DNA of 8,670 nt from Frankiaceae bacterium. Lineage in GTDB: Bacteria; Actinomycetota; Actinomycetes; JAVEEJ01. Made by a program: the position numbers and the translations under genes. The stretch spans positions 1 through 8,670 of the forward strand of contig JAVEEJ010000168.1 in assembly GCA_030840515.1 (NCBI GenBank), in the 5' to 3' direction. This document shows positions 5,873-8,670 of this stretch, one piece after another. Under the pieces are notes generated by a model. It saw only the letters and a list, made by a program, of their open reading frames with translations. It did no database searches and was not told the DNA's origin. The number at the start of each line of letters is the position of its first letter. The stretch's first letter is position 1.

Positions 5873-7015
5873 CTACCAGTCGGCAGAGGTGACGCCGCTT
5901 ATCAGGAGCCTGACGCGCGAACCGTTCAGAGGGACGTCATAGAGCTCACTCGTCTTGCCATCCCCCATCAGCACGAGTGCGTGTGCACCGCTCTGGTCGA
6001 GGGCGAGCGCCTCCGGCAAGAGCGAGGCGTCGCTCAAGAACCCGACACCGGGGCGCGGATCGACCGGGCCCACCCGGAACCCATCGCTGCAGCCGTTCAC
6101 CTGCGCCGAGTGACGTCCCTCGATCACCTCGGCCTGCACGTCGCAGCCGTATGGCGCCTTGTCGTCGATGCGCCGCTCGGTCTTGTCCGAACCGAAGGGA
6201 TGCGTCTGGAAGACGAACGCGCTGTAGTCCCCGCAGCACACCCGCACGCCTGATGTCAGGACCCAGCTCGCCCGCTCGTTGCCTGACCAGGACAGCTGCT
6301 GGATGACGCCCGTGTCATCTCCGCTGGACAGCCAGATGGTGTGACCGCTGTAGAGGTCGACGACTGCGAGCCGACCCTGAGCCTCACCTGTTGAGGAGCG
6401 TGTGCACGGATCTGTGCCGAAGGCGAGAGCGGTGCCGTCGGGACTCAGCCGCGGTGCCGTCAGATGTGCGTCGGCGGAGTAGATGACATGACGCTGGGTG
6501 CCGTCGAGCCGAACCGACCACACGTCGGTGTGACAGTGCGTCACGGTTGTGTAGACGGCGGTTTCCTTGGCTGGACTCAGCGATACGTCCTCTGCGGACG
6601 TGAGGCTCAGCCGGAGCGTGCGTCGGAACACGCGGTTGGTCTGCTCGTAGAGCCAGACCTCGCCACCGCTCACCGCGACCATCCGCTTGGGCATCGGTGC
6701 TGTCGGGCCGACGGCGTACGGGGATTCGATGGATGGCGATGCGGTTGGTGATGCGGAGGGGACACCTGATTGCGACGCGGTGTGGCCGGTGGGTGGCGTC
6801 CCTGTCCCCAGCGCACCGTGACCTCCGCGGTCCGGTCCCTGGGTGAGCACCAGGGCGACGGCAACGGGGAGCGCAACAGCAGTCGCGCCGAGAACGGCGG
6901 CGCGGCGGTGTCGGCGTACTCGTCCCCGGCTCGCAATCGTCGACCAGGCGCTCGATGGGGCGTCGATGCCAGAAGTCGCGGCGGCGAGCTGGCGCTCGAG
7001 CTCTTCGGGAGTCAT
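5873..7015 (-). CDS. Membrane-anchored protein with extracytoplasmic beta-propeller-like domain (putative sigma-factor regulator)
   Basis: The 380-residue protein starts with a short cytoplasmic segment (1-37) ending in a basic stretch, RGRVRRHRR. One transmembrane helix follows at about 39-58, then a Gly/Ser/Thr/Pro-rich linker (about 60-108), then a long beta-rich domain facing outside. The outer domain has TolB/PD40-like blade signatures such as RLSPDGTALAFGTD (189-202), DVSLSPAKETAVY (143-155) and the GGEVWLY opening strand, so a beta-propeller is likely. It carries six cysteines (161, 204, 260, 261, 291, 309) and no other Cys in the protein. Its ATG (7013-7015) overlaps the stop of the sigma gene in an ATGA junction, so it is translated with the sigma factor. 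I infer that it acts as anti-sigma factor or sensor for it; no ZAS or RskA-type motif is seen, so this rests on position and topology. Confidence 0.85.
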   Translation of the reverse strand: MTPEELERQLAAATSGIDAPSSAWSTIASRGRVRRHRRAAVLGATAVALPVAVALVLTQGPDRGGHGALGTGTPPTGHTASQSGVPSASPTASPSIESPYAVGPTAPMPKRMVAVSGGEVWLYEQTNRVFRRTLRLSLTSAEDVSLSPAKETAVYTTVTHCHTDVWSVRLDGTQRHVIYSADAHLTAPRLSPDGTALAFGTDPCTRSSTGEAQGRLAVVDLYSGHTIWLSSGDDTGVIQQLSWSGNERASWVLTSGVRVCCGDYSAFVFQTHPFGSDKTERRIDDKAPYGCDVQAEVIEGRHSAQVNGCSDGFRVGPVDPRPGVGFLSDASLLPEALALDQSGAHALVLMGDGKTSELYDVPLNGSRVRLLISGVTSADW

Positions 7016-7539
7016 CGGTGTGCCTCCATGAGGATGCGCAGAGCGTCGAGGCCGCGTGAGGCGTAGGCCTTCACGGACCCGACCGAGATGCCGAGCGCGG
7101 CGGCCGTCTCGGCTTCGGACAGCCCCGCGAGGTGCCGCAGTGCCAGCACCTCGCGCTGGCGGCGCTGGAGCTGGTGCATGGCGCGGACGAGGTCGTTGGC
7201 TGCGAGTACGGCGAGCGCGGAGTCTTCCGCGGAAGACTGGGTGCCGGGTTGGGGGTCCTCGTACCTGCGCGCGACGAGCCGTCGTCGCAGTCGCGAGCGG
7301 GAGAGGTTGACGACGGACTGGCGCAGGTAGGCGAGCGCCTTGTCACGGTCGTGCAGCCGGCCGAACCCGGCATGGAGCTTGACGAACGCCTCCTGGACGA
7401 CTTCCTCGCACGTGCCCACGTCGTCCAGCAGGACCGCGGCGAGTCGAACGAGTGGCGTGTAGTGGGCGACGAAGAGCGCCTCGACCACTGCGTCGCGGTC
7501 GCCCGCCACCCGCGCCCCCTCCAGCAGCAGTGCTGTCAC
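7012..7539 (-). CDS. SigE-like ECF RNA polymerase sigma factor
   Basis: The 175-residue protein is a small sigma-70 family factor with only regions 2 and 4. Region 2 spans about 20-87 (FVAHYTPLVRLAAVLL, then CEEVVQEAFVKLHAGFGRL and KALAYLRQSVVNLSRSRLRRR), which binds core polymerase and the -10 element. Region 4 spans about 113-170, with the helix-turn-helix LSEAETAAALGISVGSVKAY that reads the -35. The pattern resembles the actinobacterial SigE-like group. The start shown is GTG 7539: no Shine-Dalgarno precedes it, but an ECF-type promoter ends six bases upstream, which suggests a leaderless message. A GTG at 7507-7509 (residue 11), with GGAGG shortly before it, is a possible alternative start giving 165 residues. 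The 3' end overlaps the beta-propeller protein gene by 4 nt, so the pair forms one unit. The regulon is unknown. Confidence 0.93.
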   Translation of the reverse strand: MTALLLEGARVAGDRDAVVEALFVAHYTPLVRLAAVLLDDVGTCEEVVQEAFVKLHAGFGRLHDRDKALAYLRQSVVNLSRSRLRRRLVARRYEDPQPGTQSSAEDSALAVLAANDLVRAMHQLQRRQREVLALRHLAGLSEAETAAALGISVGSVKAYASRGLDALRILMEAHR

Positions 7540-7545
7540 ACGAGG

Positions 7546-7571
7546 TTAGACGCGCGGCGGCCGAGAAGGTT
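7546..7571 (-). promoter_or_regulatory. ECF-type promoter of the sigma gene
   Basis: On the minus strand AACCTT (7571-7566) and CGTCTAA (7552-7546) match the ECF sigma promoter pattern AAC-N16-CGTC. The expected transcription start falls at about 7545-7539, at or just before the GTG start codon. This fits an autoregulated, leaderless or near-leaderless transcript. It is motif-based and not proven. Confidence 0.65.
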
Positions 7572-7576
7572 GTACA

Positions 7577-7628
7577 CGAGTTGTCAGTGTGTGCGCGGGC
7601 CGGTGCACGCGCAAACACTGACAACTCG
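7577..7628 (-). terminator. Long stem-loop between the GerMN-Gmad2 gene and the sigma promoter (candidate terminator or operator)
   Basis: CGAGTTGTCAGTGT (7577-7590) pairs perfectly with ACACTGACAACTCG (7615-7628). After one mismatch, TGCGCG (7592-7597) pairs with CGCGCA (7608-7613), and two more pairs close a CGGT loop at 7601-7604. The result is a 52-nt hairpin with 22 base pairs. It lies 35 bp after the stop of the upstream gene and 5 bp before the sigma promoter -35. No U-tract follows on either strand, so a classical rho-independent terminator is not assured; a regulator-binding inverted repeat is the other reading. Confidence 0.7.
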
Positions 7629-7663
7629 CGGGGCCCAGAAGGAAGGGCGGGTACGGCGGGCGA

Positions 7664-8670
7664 CTACTTGACCGTGATCGCCTTGTCGTCGATGTAGGTG
7701 GCACTGCCGTCCTTGGCCGAGGCCTCGAAGGCCCGGACCAGGTAGGCACCCGGTGCCAGCTGCACCGAGATCGACCAGGGCCCGAAGTGCGGGCAGGCAC
7801 CGTCCGTCATCGTGTTCAGCCGCTTGACGACCTGGTTGTTCTGGAGGATCTCGATGTTCACCGTGGCCTCGAAGGTGCAGGCCACGCCGCTGAGCTTGAC
7901 CGGGGAGCCGATCGTCGCATCCTGGTTGGGCGAGAGCAGCCACACATATCCCTGGACGTCGATCTGCGGTGCCCGCGTGGAGGGGTTCGGACCAAACCCG
8001 TGACCCCACAAGTCGGTGACCTTCTTGCCGGCCACCCGCAGCTCCACCTTCTTCACCGTGTTGACGTTCGCCGTCACGGTGTAGACGAGCTGCTGCACCG
8101 ATAGCGACTCACCCTCGGCGCCAGAGTTGGTCTGGCTCTTCGCCTCGGCTGAGAGGTCGACCACTGCCGTGTCCCCGGAGATGTTGACGGACAGCACCTT
8201 GGTCGCCTTGGGCCAGAGCGAGGTGTAGTCGGGGTCCTGGGGGGCCTTGGTCAAAGCCTCCTGCAGCCACTCCTCCGGCGAGGTCGGGCCGCCGAAGCTG
8301 TGCCGCTCGCGGTAGAGCCGGATGTGCTGGCCGTCGTTGTGCAGGTAGTACTCCCACGCCTCGGCGCTGCCCACGGGTGGCTGGGTGGGCGTCGGGTTGG
8401 TGACCGGAGCCGTTGTCGGCGCACTACTTGTGGCCAACGGGGGCGGCGGCTTGACCGAGTCCTTGTCGCCGTCCCCGGTGAGCTGGTTTCCGAGCACGAA
8501 CGCGGCCGCGACGAGCGCCGCGACGCCGAGCGCGGATGCAGGGACGAGCCAACGTGAACGGGCACCACGGCCCGCCGTACGCGCTTGGATCTTCATGAGT
8601 CCGTCCCCCTCCGGGACAACCGCCTCGGCGTGCGAGGCGAGGATCTGACGGAGCAGGTCGTCGTGACGGT
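7664..8670 (-). CDS. Membrane-anchored GerMN-Gmad2 domain protein, 5' end beyond window
   Basis: The frame ends at 7664 and is open to the right edge. Counted from the internal ATG 8596 (310 residues), there is a basic segment, a transmembrane helix at about 17-38, a Pro/Thr/Ser-rich linker (48-75), a GerMN domain (about 80-200; WEYYLHND, SPEEWLQEAL, DTAVVDLSAE, QQLVYTVTANVNTVKKVELRVAG) and a C-terminal Gmad2 Ig-like domain (about 208-310; VWLLSPNQDATIGSPVKLSG, GPWSISVQLAPGAYLVRAFEASAKDG). Cys240 and Cys268 in Gmad2 could pair outside the cell. These domains were first described around spore germination but are widespread in actinobacterial envelope proteins. ATG 8596 has GGAGG 11 nt upstream and may be a start. 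However, the frame continues beyond it with DDLLRQILASHAEAVVPEGDGL, which resembles the cytoplasmic start of the 5873-7015 protein. I therefore favour a start just outside the window and a sigma gene next to it. Confidence 0.86.
   Translation of the reverse strand, partial: RHDDLLRQILASHAEAVVPEGDGLMKIQARTAGRGARSRWLVPASALGVAALVAAAFVLGNQLTGDGDKDSVKPPPPLATSSAPTTAPVTNPTPTQPPVGSAEAWEYYLHNDGQHIRLYRERHSFGGPTSPEEWLQEALTKAPQDPDYTSLWPKATKVLSVNISGDTAVVDLSAEAKSQTNSGAEGESLSVQQLVYTVTANVNTVKKVELRVAGKKVTDLWGHGFGPNPSTRAPQIDVQGYVWLLSPNQDATIGSPVKLSGVACTFEATVNIEILQNNQVVKRLNTMTDGACPHFGPWSISVQLAPGAYLVRAFEASAKDGSATYIDDKAITVK

Noticed and set aside
7132..7671. Plus-strand frame of 179 codons opposite the sigma gene, running through the hairpin
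   Set aside because: The opposite strand encodes recognisable sigma regions 2 and 4; this frame has no motif and spans the palindrome and promoter.
8593..8670. Stop codon overlapping ATG 8596 (ATGA) as the end of another upstream minus-strand gene
   Set aside because: That frame reads TVTTTCSVRSSPRTPRRLS, rich in Thr/Ser/Arg and unlike a protein C-terminus; the in-frame extension of the GerMN protein looks more coding.

Overview
The window comes from a high-GC bacterium, almost certainly an actinomycete (Actinomycetota). The evidence is strong G/C bias at third codon positions, frequent GTG starts, the actinobacterial form of HemW, a DUF3097 gene beside hrcA, and a short cytoplasmic-tail/TM/Thr-Pro-linker protein next to a SigE-like sigma factor. 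I cannot place it at genus level.

The left two thirds (1-5867) is a conserved actinobacterial housekeeping block. It starts with the end of lepA (elongation factor 4) and, two bases later on the same strand, hemW (radical SAM heme chaperone). hemW has no usable ATG/GTG/TTG and most likely starts at CTG 396. Convergent to hemW lies a translationally coupled minus-strand pair, a DUF3097 gene followed by a DUF4870 membrane protein. hemW and the DUF4870 gene share an 8-bp palindrome that holds both stop codons. From the 139-bp divergent gap (2862-3000) a plus-strand heat-shock unit departs: hrcA, dnaJ (the HrcA-linked copy) and rsmE, tightly packed. A CIRCE operator sits between a -10 box and the hrcA ribosome binding site, so HrcA should repress its own unit.

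The right third (5873-8670) is a minus-strand cell-surface signalling region. In transcription order it has: (i) a membrane-anchored GerMN-Gmad2 protein whose reading frame stays open to the window edge; (ii) a 124-bp gap with a 52-nt near-perfect hairpin and, immediately after it, an ECF-type promoter (AAC-N16-CGTC); (iii) a SigE-like sigma factor gene, probably leaderless from GTG 7539; and (iv) by ATGA overlap, a single-pass membrane protein with an extracytoplasmic beta-propeller-like domain, probably the regulator or sensor of that sigma factor. The two membrane proteins share a similar short cytoplasmic N-terminal segment, which suggests two analogous sigma/membrane-sensor modules side by side, with the sigma gene of the second one lying beyond the right edge.

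No tRNA, rRNA, CRISPR array, insertion sequence or phage gene was seen. No stretch of more than 300 bases lacks a gene. The most unusual items are the CTG start of hemW, the hairpin-plus-leaderless-promoter arrangement ahead of the sigma gene, the shared architecture of the two membrane proteins, and a possible Toprim-like core in the DUF3097 protein.
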